In this document: piece by piece, positions 24,828 to 33,343 of the stretch | Layout of the letters: every line of letters starts with the position of its first letter | Position numbering within the stretch: the stretch's first letter is position 1 | Origin: Ferdinandcohnia sp036962705 | Lineage (GTDB): Bacteria; Bacillota; Bacilli; Bacillales; Bacillaceae_L | Assembly: GCF_036962705.1 (NCBI RefSeq) | Contig: NZ_JBALOQ010000007.1 | Span: 83,594 to 147,593, forward strand | Direction: 5' to 3' | Length of the DNA: 64,000 bases | Notes under the pieces: generated by a model | What the model saw: only the letters and a program-made list of their open reading frames with translations | Told to the model about the DNA's origin: nothing | The model's database searches: none | Made by a program: the position numbers and the translations under genes

Positions 24828-26417
24828 CTATAAAATTTCATATCCAGGTATAGTCAAAAATTCTACGAACTCATCATTTGTCACTAATTCCTCGAATAGG
24901 CTTGTTGCTTCTGCAAAGCGACCCGCTTCAAACACTTCTATACCAATTTCTTGTTTAATTTTCTCAAGTTCTTCTTCTTTTAGTTGTTGAACAAGCTCTA
25001 GAGTAACCTTTCTTCCATCCTCTAAAACTCCTTTTGGATGACGTATCCACTGCCAAAGTTGAGCTCTAGAGATTTCAGCTGTCGCCGCATCCTCCATGAG
25101 GTTATGAATTGGCGCGGCACCATATCCACGAAGCCATGATTCAATATATTGAATTCCAACATTGATATTCGTACGTACACCTTGCTCTGTTATGCTACCT
25201 TTAGGAACAGCGATAAGAATCTCTGCAGTAACCTGAACATCTTCACGTTTGTAATCAATTTGGTTAGGTCCTAGCATGACTGTATTAAAGACCTGTCTAG
25301 CAACTGGTACAAGTCCTGGGTGTGCCACCCATGTACCATCATGACCATTATTTGCTTCACGTTCCTTATCAGCACGCACTTTGTTAAAGGCTTCTTCATT
25401 TGCTTGAGGATTGTTTTTTACTGGAATCTGAGCAGCCATTCCACCTATCGCATGACACTCGCGCTTATGACAAGTCTTAATGACATGCTGTGAATATGCA
25501 CTCATAAAAGGTGCTGTCATCGTAACCACAGAACGGTCTGGTAATATCACATTTTCTACATTTCGAAATCTCTTAATATAGCTAAAAATATAATCCCATC
25601 TACCACAATTTAATCCTGCAGAGTGTTCTTTTAGTTCAAATAAAATTTCATCCACTTCAAAGGTTGCAAGAATCGTTTCAATTAGAACCGTTGCTTTAAT
25701 GGTTCCTTGGGGAATTTTTAACTCCTTTTGCGAAAAGATAAATACATCATTCCACAGTCTCGCTTCAAGATGGCTTTCCATCTTTGGTAGATAAAAATAA
25801 GGCCCGCTTCCATTCTCAATTAACGCACTCGCATTATGATAAAAATAAAGTCCAAAATCTAATAAACTCGCTGATATTCTCTTTCCATCAAGTTCAATAT
25901 GCTTCTCTTCTAAATGCCAGCCGCGCGGACGAACAACAAGTGTAGCAATTTCATCGTTTAACAGATATTTCTTTCCGTTTGGATTTTCAAATGTAATCGT
26001 CTTTCTTACAGCATCCCGTAAATTAACCTGCCCCTCGATCACGTTGTTCCAAGTTGGAGCATTGGCATCCTCAAAATCAGCCATAAATACTTTAGCTCCT
26101 GAATTCAAGGCATTAATGATCATTTTTCGGTCAACAGGCCCAGTAATTTCAACTCGACGATCCTGTAGGTCTTTCGGAATTGGTGCTACGGTCCAATCTC
26201 CATTTCGAATATGCTCTGTTTCGGATAAAAATGTTGGCATAATCCCATTGTCGATTTCCCGCTGTCTTTGCTTTCTTTTTTCTAATAGTCTTTTTCTTCT
26301 TGCTCCGAAGTTCCGCTCTAGTTTTTCAATGAAGTTTAATGCCTGAGGTGTCAAAATTTCTTCATACTGCTCATTCATTTTTCCCGTGATATGAATTACT
26401 GAGGTTTGTGTCGTCAT
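24828..26417 (-). CDS. aceB: Malate synthase A
   Basis: 529 aa, the malate synthase A length. LNCGRWDYIFSYIKRF (near residue 268) and MTAPFMSAYSQHVIKTCHKR (near 298) are family signatures; GVRTNINVGIQYIESWLRGYGAAPIHNLMEDAATAEISRAQ lies near 405-450. It condenses glyoxylate with acetyl-CoA to malate. First gene of aceB-aceA. RBS AAGGA 5 nt before ATG 26417. I see no cre-type site in its promoter region. Confidence 0.96.
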   Translation of the reverse strand: MTTQTSVIHITGKMNEQYEEILTPQALNFIEKLERNFGARRKRLLEKRKQRQREIDNGIMPTFLSETEHIRNGDWTVAPIPKDLQDRRVEITGPVDRKMIINALNSGAKVFMADFEDANAPTWNNVIEGQVNLRDAVRKTITFENPNGKKYLLNDEIATLVVRPRGWHLEEKHIELDGKRISASLLDFGLYFYHNASALIENGSGPYFYLPKMESHLEARLWNDVFIFSQKELKIPQGTIKATVLIETILATFEVDEILFELKEHSAGLNCGRWDYIFSYIKRFRNVENVILPDRSVVTMTAPFMSAYSQHVIKTCHKRECHAIGGMAAQIPVKNNPQANEEAFNKVRADKEREANNGHDGTWVAHPGLVPVARQVFNTVMLGPNQIDYKREDVQVTAEILIAVPKGSITEQGVRTNINVGIQYIESWLRGYGAAPIHNLMEDAATAEISRAQLWQWIRHPKGVLEDGRKVTLELVQQLKEEELEKIKQEIGIEVFEAGRFAEATSLFEELVTNDEFVEFLTIPGYEIL

Positions 26418-26571
26418 TTTGTCCTTAACACACCTTCCTTACATTGTTATAATACAGATTTTTAATACTAAAAGTATTATATAACAGACTTTTTAAAAAT
26501 GGAAGATTTTTCTGTAAATTTTTATATAACAATTTTTATAAAGTGTTTCCTGTACTATAACAACGCGATCA

Positions 26572-26612
26572 TAAAGAAAACCTTGCCTACAGAATTGTTC
26601 TGTAAACAAGGC
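26572..26612 (-). terminator. Terminator of the M48 protease gene
   Basis: CCTTG-CC-TACAGAA (26581-26594) pairs with TTCTGTA-AA-CAAGG (26598-26611), with an internal CC/AA mismatch. On the minus strand it is followed by TTTTCTTT. Confidence 0.55.
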
Positions 26613-26618
26613 ATTTTT

Positions 26619-27881
26619 TTATTTCTCGCCTTTTTCATATTCGTTCATATACGTAATTCTTTCAAGCATTGTTGGGTGACCATATCTAAAAATCTTTACT
26701 AGGAATGGTGGGTTCACTTGGCTTAGGCCAGCTTTTGATAATTTTTGAAAGGAAGTGACTGCTGATTGATTGTCCTCTGTCATTTCAAGTGCGTATAAGT
26801 CAGCATCCTTTTCCTGGTGTCTTGAAACAGCGTTTGAAACTGGATCAGAGACAAAGCTTAATAAGGAGATTAACAATAAAAACACTGGCAATACCGCAAT
26901 ATCTTTGACACTTGAGATTTTGAACACATGGCCCCATTTTCGAACCATAAAGGTCATCAGTTTACTAATAATAAATAGTCCCACTAACGTTAAAAGTAAA
27001 TATCCGGCAATTCCAATATAAATATGCTTCATCACGTAATGCCCCATCTCATGAGCCATAATGAATAAAATTTCATTTTCATTTAGACGCTGAAGTGTCG
27101 TATCCCAAAGCACAATCCGAGAATTGGAGCCAATTCCTGTTACATATGCATTTAGTGAATTTGTCTTTTCCGACATATTCACTTCAAATACATGATCTGC
27201 TGGGATATCTGCACGATCAGCCAACTCAAGAATTTTCGTTTCTAATTCTTTATTCGTTAATGGGAAAAAATCGTTATAGAGTGGGTCAATAATGACTGGC
27301 TGTACAAACATAAGAAACATCGAAAATGGAATGGACAGAAGCCATGCATGAAACCACCATCTTTTTTCATTTCTTCGAATCAACCAGAACAAGACACCCA
27401 CAATCACAATCATTAACGCATAATTCACCCAAAAATCAATCAGGAGATCCTTCATCCAACTTTGCGTGGATTGAACGGTTATATTATATTTTTTAGAAAG
27501 ATTATAGCTTATCCAAGAAAGTGGAAAAGATAAAACCTCAACTAGCAAGGATAGCCAAAATAGATAAATCGCCGTTTGTAGGATCGATAATTTTGCTGAT
27601 ACTTTTGACCAATCACGGAATTTTGCAGATATGCCGATTACAAGGACTAGAATATAAATGAGCCATTCAAATGGTGTAGACAGGAAAAACAATAGATTCC
27701 TTATCTGTGAATACTCTTCACTTAATAGCAGTTCACGCTCATTCATAAATGTCTGTGGATCTGCCGGACTTCCTTTTAACTGGGCAGGGATGTCCGTATT
27801 TGCTCCAAAAAATAAATACAATGCTATAAATAGGCCAAAGACGAGATAAATTCCAAGTGACCAACCGATTACTTTTTTCAC
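26619..27881 (-). CDS. yhfN: M48 family (Ste24-like) membrane zinc protease
   Basis: 420 aa from GTG 27881 (GGGGG 8 nt upstream). About six to seven membrane segments and the zinc motif HEMGH (in FIMAHEMGHYVMKH), with a downstream glutamate in the SRHQEKDADLYAL helix. This is the CAAX-protease (Ste24) layout. Its place between lcfB/lplJ and comK suggests it is the counterpart of B. subtilis YhfN. Substrate unknown. Confidence 0.88.
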   Translation of the reverse strand: MKKVIGWSLGIYLVFGLFIALYLFFGANTDIPAQLKGSPADPQTFMNERELLLSEEYSQIRNLLFFLSTPFEWLIYILVLVIGISAKFRDWSKVSAKLSILQTAIYLFWLSLLVEVLSFPLSWISYNLSKKYNITVQSTQSWMKDLLIDFWVNYALMIVIVGVLFWLIRRNEKRWWFHAWLLSIPFSMFLMFVQPVIIDPLYNDFFPLTNKELETKILELADRADIPADHVFEVNMSEKTNSLNAYVTGIGSNSRIVLWDTTLQRLNENEILFIMAHEMGHYVMKHIYIGIAGYLLLTLVGLFIISKLMTFMVRKWGHVFKISSVKDIAVLPVFLLLISLLSFVSDPVSNAVSRHQEKDADLYALEMTEDNQSAVTSFQKLSKAGLSQVNPPFLVKIFRYGHPTMLERITYMNEYEKGEK

Positions 27882-28039
27882 TAAGCTGTCCCCCTTTATA
27901 TGTACAACCCCTCTTAGTAGTATTTTAGTTTAAAGTGAGGCCAGTTAGAACAATCTTTTAATATAATCCATTTTAGACAATATAAGCCTTGAAAAAACCC
28001 ATTGATTTCTATTTAATTATTAGTTATCATGAATAAAAT

Positions 28040-28431
28040 ATATCTGAAATTCTATGATGAAGAGAGTAATCCTGATTTAGACCAATAGCGAGTTGGGGAT
28101 GGTGGAAGCCCAATGGTGAAATCAAGATGAACCGCACTTCTGAGAAGCTCACCTGAAAATGTTATAGTGGTTCAAAAAGGAGGATGAAAAGGACCAAGAA
28201 TTTCGAGGCGGTGCAGCTTTGAGTACCGGAGCGTATGCAGTTAATACGTGAGGAACGGAAAAGCAAGCCAACGAAGAAATTCGATGTGTCATTTTCACCG
28301 GACTTTTTTGAACTTCCTCTAGTAGGGTGTGCCGGGGGAACCCGTTACTTATTAAGTTTGGTTCATCATGAACAAATTGAGTGGTACCGCGGGTAAATCT
28401 CGTCTCTTTTTTTAGAGACGGGATTTTTTTA
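28040..28431 (+). promoter_or_regulatory. T-box riboswitch, arginine-type, upstream of argS
   Basis: A leader of about 390 nt. Stem I includes the conserved GGTGGAAGCC segment (28101-28110), and the specifier loop reads GAACCGCAC with codon CGC (Arg) at 28133-28135. The T-box TGGTACCGCG is at 28382-28391. It is followed by a terminator (AATCTCGTCTCT/AGAGACGGGATT, 28396-28425) and a T run. Uncharged tRNA-Arg would pair at the specifier and the T-box and prevent termination. The specifier matches the downstream gene exactly. Confidence 0.93.
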
Positions 28432-28453
28432 TTTTAGATAGGAGGTTTTGAAA

Positions 28454-30139
28454 ATGAATGTCAAACAAGTGTATGCGGATGAAATATCGAAACACCTTCA
28501 GGAGGTTTTAACATACGACGAAGTTTTAAAGCTTATTGAAAAACCAAAATTCCAGGAACAAGGTGATCTCGCTTTCCCAAGCTTTACAATCGCGAAGCAA
28601 TTTAGAAAAGCACCAGCGGTTATCGCACTGGAAATCGCAGCATCGATACAGGGACCGCTTTTTGAAAAAATTATTGCAGATGGCCCATATGTAAACTGTT
28701 TTCTAAACAGACAGGAAGTGAGCAAACACATCCTTCAAACAATTCTTACTGAAGGAACGAAATATGGAAGCCATGACTTTGGTGAAGGTGGAATAATTAC
28801 CATCGATTTTTCCTCACCAAATATCGCGAAGCCTTTTTCAATGGGACATTTGCGCTCAACTGTGATCGGTAATTCCCTTGCCAATATTGTTGAGAAATGC
28901 GGCTATCAGCCCATTCGAATCAACCATCTCGGTGACTGGGGCACACAATTTGGAAAACTAATTGTGGCATATAAGCTTTGGGGTAATGAGAAGACGGTTA
29001 AGGCAAACCCAATTACCGAACTGCTCCAGCTTTATGTACGCTTTCACTCGGAAGCTGAGACGAAGCCTGAACTTGAAGATGATGCAAGAATGTGGTTCAA
29101 AAAGCTCGAGGATGGAGACGAGGAAGCATTATCTCTTTGGCGCTGGTTTAGAGAGGAATCGTTAACGGAATTTTCACGGATTTATTCCTTACTTGATGTT
29201 GATTTTGATTCAATAAATGGTGAAGCATTTTACAATGACAAAATGGCTGCGACTGTCGACATGCTTAATAATCTAAATCTATTATCCGAATCAGAGGGTG
29301 CAGAGGTCGTTGAGTTATCTGAAGAAAACCTCCCTCCTTGCTTGATTAAGAAATCCGACGGAGCTACTCTTTATGCAACACGTGATGTAACGGCAGCCAT
29401 TTATCGCCAGGAAAATTACCATTTCAAAAAGGCATTCTATGTGGTTGGTCATGAACAAAGCCTACATTTTAAACAAATCTTCCTTGTCCTAGAAAAAATG
29501 GGGTTTGGGTGGGCTAAGAATATGGTCCATGTTCCATTCGGCTTCATCCTAAAGGACGGTAAGAAAATGTCGACTCGGAAAGGAAAGATCGTTCTTTTAG
29601 AAGAGGTTATTGAAGAAGCAATCGAGCTTGCGAAGCAAAACATTGAAATCAAAAATCCAAACCTAGAAAACAAAGAAGATATTGCGAAAATGGTCGGTGT
29701 TGGAGCAATCATTTTTCATGATTTAAAAAATGAACGACTCAACAATATCGAATTCTCACTGGAGGAAATGCTAAAATTTGAAGGGACTACTGGTCCATAT
29801 GTTCAGTATACTCATGCGAGAGCTTGCTCTATCTTAAGAAAAGCAGCAGTTTCAGATGCACCAACAAAAGGACTTTCCGATACTCATAGCTGGTCAGTTG
29901 TTAAGCTTCTCATGGAATTCCCAACCATCATTCAAAGAAGTATGGAATTGTATGAGCCATCTGTTATTGCCAAATATATCATTGAGCTCGCCCAAGAATT
30001 CAATAAATACTATAGTCATGTAAAGGTTCTACATGAAGATGAAGAAATGAATGACCGAATCGCATTGGTCCGTTCCGTTACCATTGTTCTGAATGAAGGA
30101 CTCCGGTTACTTGGTGTAAAAGCTCCTGAGGAAATGTAG
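28454..30139 (+). CDS. argS: Arginyl-tRNA synthetase
   Basis: 561 aa from ATG 28454 (GGAGG 8 nt upstream); an in-frame TTG at 28448 is less likely. Class Ia features: PNIAKPFSMGHLRSTVIGN (the HIGH equivalent), the KMSTRKG loop (KMSKS equivalent), N-terminal ArgRS additional domain and C-terminal DALR-type anticodon-binding domain (YVQYTHARACSILRKA onward). Expression is controlled by the T-box leader. It is an insertion relative to the B. subtilis gene order of this region; a second argS may exist elsewhere, as these genes are often duplicated in Bacillus relatives. Confidence 0.95.
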   Translation: MNVKQVYADEISKHLQEVLTYDEVLKLIEKPKFQEQGDLAFPSFTIAKQFRKAPAVIALEIAASIQGPLFEKIIADGPYVNCFLNRQEVSKHILQTILTEGTKYGSHDFGEGGIITIDFSSPNIAKPFSMGHLRSTVIGNSLANIVEKCGYQPIRINHLGDWGTQFGKLIVAYKLWGNEKTVKANPITELLQLYVRFHSEAETKPELEDDARMWFKKLEDGDEEALSLWRWFREESLTEFSRIYSLLDVDFDSINGEAFYNDKMAATVDMLNNLNLLSESEGAEVVELSEENLPPCLIKKSDGATLYATRDVTAAIYRQENYHFKKAFYVVGHEQSLHFKQIFLVLEKMGFGWAKNMVHVPFGFILKDGKKMSTRKGKIVLLEEVIEEAIELAKQNIEIKNPNLENKEDIAKMVGVGAIIFHDLKNERLNNIEFSLEEMLKFEGTTGPYVQYTHARACSILRKAAVSDAPTKGLSDTHSWSVVKLLMEFPTIIQRSMELYEPSVIAKYIIELAQEFNKYYSHVKVLHEDEEMNDRIALVRSVTIVLNEGLRLLGVKAPEEM

Positions 30140-30170
30140 AAAGCCTAGGATTTGGTCCTAGGCTTTTATT
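30140..30170 (+). terminator. argS terminator
   Basis: AAAGCCTAGGA (30140-30150) and TCCTAGGCTTT (30156-30166) form an 11-bp stem with loop TTTGG and a short T run. It overlaps the stop of the convergent gene at 30166. Confidence 0.75.
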
Positions 30171-30471
30171 CTGGATGATACTGATATTTAATAAGATCAA
30201 TTGAACGATTGACCACTTCTATTCCTTCATCCTCAAGAAAGATGATTTGGGCTGCGTGAGTTTCTTCATCACTGATTGCGATTTCACCCTTAGAGTTAAT
30301 CACTCGAAACCAAGGGAGATTATACTTTTTACTCATTGAATGGAGAACTCGCACAACCTGTCTTGCACCTCGAGGGCTTCCTGCAAGCTTCGCAATTTGC
30401 CCATAAGTCATCACCTTTCCAGGTGGTATTTGCTTTATTATTTGAATAACATTTTCGGTAAATGGTTTCAT
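30166..30471 (-). CDS. Alkyltransferase-like protein (ATL), MGMT family
   Basis: 101 aa corresponding to the DNA-binding C-terminal domain of O6-methylguanine methyltransferase: IPPGKVMTYGQIAKLAGSPRGARQVVRVL supplies the HTH and arginine finger region. The alkyl-acceptor motif PCHRV is replaced by PWFRV (Trp54 in place of Cys), so it cannot transfer alkyl groups. ATL proteins bind O6-alkylguanine and hand the lesion to nucleotide excision repair. Start ATG 30471; the RBS AAGGA is rather far upstream. Confidence 0.88.
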   Translation of the reverse strand: MKPFTENVIQIIKQIPPGKVMTYGQIAKLAGSPRGARQVVRVLHSMSKKYNLPWFRVINSKGEIAISDEETHAAQIIFLEDEGIEVVNRSIDLIKYQYHPE

Positions 30472-30567
30472 ATTGATTGTTGTTCCTTACATTGATTTTT
30501 GTAATTATTGTCTTATATTCCGGGTGGCTTTTCAATGGTTTCGTATGAATTCTTTTTGGAAATTGGG

Positions 30568-30684
30568 TCTATCGGTTTTATTTGAGGTCTATCATTTTAA
30601 ATTCGGTTCTATCGATTTTATTTTGATTCTATCGATTTTAATCCGTTTCTATCGATTTTATTTTGATTCTATCAATTTTAGCAA
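30568..30684. repeat. 20-bp tandem repeat, 6 copies
   Basis: TCTATC starts at 30568, 30588, 30608, 30628, 30648 and 30668, an exact 20-bp period with consensus TCTATCGATTTTATTTTGAT. It lies in the 260-bp gap between the ATL gene and the enoyl-CoA hydratase terminator. A 20-bp period is close to two helical turns, so all copies face the same side of the DNA. Confidence 0.9.
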
Positions 30685-30696
30685 AATTCACCTATA

Positions 30697-30721
30697 CAAA
30701 AAGACGCCTCCGAAGAGACGC
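30697..30721 (-). terminator. Enoyl-CoA hydratase terminator with UUCG tetraloop
   Basis: On the minus strand GCGTCTC-TTCG-GAGGCGT forms a 7-bp stem (with G-U pairs) closed by the stable C(UUCG)G tetraloop, then TTTTTG. Confidence 0.7.
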
Positions 30722-30732
30722 TATCATAAAAT

Positions 30733-31509
30733 CTATTTCCCTTTAAAATTCGGTTTTCGTTTTTCATTAAATGCAGCAAGTGCTTCGACCCTGTCCTCTG
30801 TTGGAATGATCACTTCATATGCTTTACGTTCAATTTTAAAGCCCGTATGTAAGTCTGTATTCATCCCCTGCTTAATTGCAAATTTCGCTTGCTGTATGGC
30901 AAGTGGACCATTTTTCAGCATATCATTCGCTAGCTTCATAGAAGCTTCCATTAATTCTTCACGAGGCACAACACTTGAGACAATTCCGTATTCTTTCGCT
31001 TCGACAGCACTTATTCGTTTGGCCGTTAAAATAAGCTCCATTGCTTTTGTTTCACCAATTAGACGTGGAAGTCGTTGGGTTCCCCCAGCTCCTGGAATAA
31101 TAGCTAGACTCGTTTCCGTTAGTCCCATCTGAGTATCTTCAACTGAAATTCGGAAGTCACAGGCTAAAGCAAGCTCCATACCGCCACCAAATGCATAGCC
31201 ATTTATCGCGGCAATTGTTGGCTGTGGAAGATCGCCGATATTCGCAAAAGCTTCACCTATTTTATAAACATTTCTTCTAACCTGCTCTTCATTTAATGTT
31301 TTTCGTTCCTTTAAATCAGCACCTACACTGAAGGCTTTTTCACCGGATGCAGTAATGATAACGACCCGAACTTCCGCATTTGTTCGGATGTGATCAACAA
31401 CCTCATCAAGTTCTTTGAGCATCTTATAATTAAAACAGTTCAGTGCCTCTGGGCGATTTAATGTGACAGTTGCTACATGGTTTTCAACTCGGTATAAAAC
31501 TGTAGTCAT
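30733..31509 (-). CDS. Enoyl-CoA hydratase/isomerase
   Basis: 258 aa crotonase. The oxyanion-hole motif GADLKE is at 63-68. GYAFGGGMELALACDFRI (104-121) carries the first catalytic Glu112, and GLTETSLAIIPGAGGTQRL (129-147) carries Glu132. Both glutamates being present supports true hydratase activity (trans-2-enoyl-CoA to 3-hydroxyacyl-CoA) in beta-oxidation. It lies just downstream of lcfB but after a terminator. RBS GAGGTGG precedes ATG 31509. Chain-length preference is not readable. Confidence 0.92.
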   Translation of the reverse strand: MTTVLYRVENHVATVTLNRPEALNCFNYKMLKELDEVVDHIRTNAEVRVVIITASGEKAFSVGADLKERKTLNEEQVRRNVYKIGEAFANIGDLPQPTIAAINGYAFGGGMELALACDFRISVEDTQMGLTETSLAIIPGAGGTQRLPRLIGETKAMELILTAKRISAVEAKEYGIVSSVVPREELMEASMKLANDMLKNGPLAIQQAKFAIKQGMNTDLHTGFKIERKAYEVIIPTEDRVEALAAFNEKRKPNFKGK

Positions 31510-31585
31510 GGATCCACCTCTTCAAAAGTTTTAATATCGCTTACATCCTATTTCGCTTTTATCTGAAAAATTCCTTTATTAATTT

Positions 31586-31615
31586 ATAAAAGAACAGGCC
31601 AAATCGACCTGCTCT
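31586..31615 (-). terminator. lcfB terminator
   Basis: Minus strand AGAGCAGG/CCTGTTCT stem (one G-U pair) with a 9-nt loop, followed by TTTAT. It lies 7 nt past the lcfB stop. Confidence 0.6.
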
Positions 31616-31621
31616 CCCTTC

Positions 31622-33172
31622 TTATTTCGTCACTAAATCCTTTAAAGAACGACGCAAAATTTTTCCTGTTGTATTTTTAGGAAGTTCATTAATGAATTCT
31701 ATTTTACTAGGAAGCTTGTACTTCGCTAAATGCTCACGACAAAAAGCAATGAGATCCTCTTCTGTTAAACTCGCGTCTTTCTTCACCACATAACAGTGGA
31801 CCGCTTCACCTTGATTTAGGTCAGGAACACCGACAACAGCTGCTTCAACTACGTCAGGATGAGTGTATAAGACTTCTTCAACCTCTCTTGGATACACATT
31901 GTAACCACCAACAATAATCATATCCTTCTTGCGATCAACGATATAAAAATAGCCTTCTTCATCCATCTTTGCCAAATCACCTGTGTAAAGCCAACCATTA
32001 CGTATTGTTGCATCACTTTCCTCAGGCATTTTATAATAGCCCTTCATTACATTTGGTCCACGAACAATCAGTTCCCCAACTTGTCCTACTGGAACTTCCT
32101 CGCCATTTTCGTCGATAACCATGTTTTCTACATTCACAATGTTTGTCCCAATTGAACCAGGCTTACGAGGACGATCTAACGGATTAAAGCATGTTACAGG
32201 TGATGCTTCAGAAAGACCGTACCCTTCAGATACAAGAACATTAAACTTCTGTTCAAATCCTTTTAAAAGGGCGACAGGCATTGCTGCCCCACCTGAAATA
32301 CATAAGCGTAATGGGCTTAGATCTTCGGGTTTTCCTTCAGGATACTGAAGGAGGAAATTGTACATCGTTGGCACACCCGCAAAAACAGTTGCTGTGTTTT
32401 CCTTTGCAATTTCGAAAATTTCCTTTGGGCTAAACTTAGGCACTATCAGCAGCGTTCCACCATTCATTAATGGTGCATTTAACGCGACAGTTAAACAAAA
32501 AACATGAAACATCGGCAACGTAGTGATCACTTTATCCTGTTCGGAAATCTTTAGGTATTCCGCAACATCCCTCGCATTACTATACAAGTTCTTATGGGTT
32601 AACATTGCGCCTTTTGGTTTTCCAGTTGTACCAGAAGTATACAAAATTACGGCAACATCATCATCTTCCATGGTAGGTCCAACAAATGAAAAATCGCCGG
32701 AACCAACTACCTCTGTAAACGATTTCATTTTTGGGTAGATGGAAAGTTCTGAAACATTTACTCCACTATCTGCACCCTGTGGTGTTTCGCATAAAATGAG
32801 ATGTTCAACCTTAGGAAGGTGTTCATTCATCTTTTCAAAAAGTGGAACAAGTAGGTCTAAGATTATAACTGCCTTTACATCCCCATTATTAACAATATAT
32901 CCAATTTCATCTGCCGTATAAATTGGATTAATCGGTATTACCGTTGCACCTATACGGAGTGCACCATAAAAGCCAATTACAAAATGTGGTGTATTCCCCA
33001 ATACTAGAGCAATGTGATCGCCCTTTTTGATTCCTAGCTTTTCTAAACCACTTGCAAACTTTGTTACTGCACCATCTAATTCAGCATATGTACTAGCATT
33101 CCCTTGAAAAATATATGCTGGTTTGTCGAAGTATTTCTTTGCTGTTTCCCCTAGACGTGTTGATAAGTTCAA
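31622..33172 (-). CDS. lcfB: Long-chain acyl-CoA synthetase LcfB
   Basis: 516 aa from TTG 33172, with GGAGG 7 nt upstream; an in-frame TTG at 33193 lies upstream of that site. Very close in my recollection to B. subtilis LcfB (YhfL): YTSGTTGKPKGAMLTHKNLYSNA, PMFHVFCLTVALNAPLM, GYGLSEASPVTCFNPLDR, VDRKKDMIIVGGYNVYPREVEEVLY and the C-terminal NTTGKILRRSL. It activates long-chain fatty acids for beta-oxidation at the membrane. A perfect FadR operator (33197-33214) lies just upstream, so it should be induced by long-chain acyl-CoA. Next to lplJ, as in B. subtilis. Confidence 0.95.
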   Translation of the reverse strand: MNLSTRLGETAKKYFDKPAYIFQGNASTYAELDGAVTKFASGLEKLGIKKGDHIALVLGNTPHFVIGFYGALRIGATVIPINPIYTADEIGYIVNNGDVKAVIILDLLVPLFEKMNEHLPKVEHLILCETPQGADSGVNVSELSIYPKMKSFTEVVGSGDFSFVGPTMEDDDVAVILYTSGTTGKPKGAMLTHKNLYSNARDVAEYLKISEQDKVITTLPMFHVFCLTVALNAPLMNGGTLLIVPKFSPKEIFEIAKENTATVFAGVPTMYNFLLQYPEGKPEDLSPLRLCISGGAAMPVALLKGFEQKFNVLVSEGYGLSEASPVTCFNPLDRPRKPGSIGTNIVNVENMVIDENGEEVPVGQVGELIVRGPNVMKGYYKMPEESDATIRNGWLYTGDLAKMDEEGYFYIVDRKKDMIIVGGYNVYPREVEEVLYTHPDVVEAAVVGVPDLNQGEAVHCYVVKKDASLTEEDLIAFCREHLAKYKLPSKIEFINELPKNTTGKILRRSLKDLVTK

Positions 33173-33196
33173 TTTTCTCCCTCCTTCAGTCAATTA

Positions 33197-33214
33197 TGAA
33201 TGAATAATCATTCA
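33197..33214. promoter_or_regulatory. FadR operator of lcfB
   Basis: The 18-bp palindrome TGAATGAATAATCATTCA matches the Bacillus FadR consensus (TGAATGANTANTCATTCA) at every specified position. It lies 25 nt upstream of the start, where it would cover the promoter or early transcript. Confidence 0.9.
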
Positions 33215-33292
33215 TTAAGTGACAAAAAATAAAATTCTAAATATATTATATTGAAAGAAAGTTTTTCTATCAATACTGAAATAGCGCTTTTT

Positions 33293-33330
33293 TAAAAAAG
33301 ACGGGTAAGAATCTATAACTTCTCACCCAT
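33293..33330 (-). terminator. lplJ terminator
   Basis: GGGT-AGAA and TTCT-ACCC arms (about 33302-33328) with one mismatch; on the minus strand followed by CGTCTTTTTT. Confidence 0.6.
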
Positions 33331-33343
33331 CTGCTGTCTTATA

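Noticed and set aside
30166..30471. Active O6-methylguanine-DNA methyltransferase
   Set aside because: The acceptor cysteine of PCHRV is Trp54 here.
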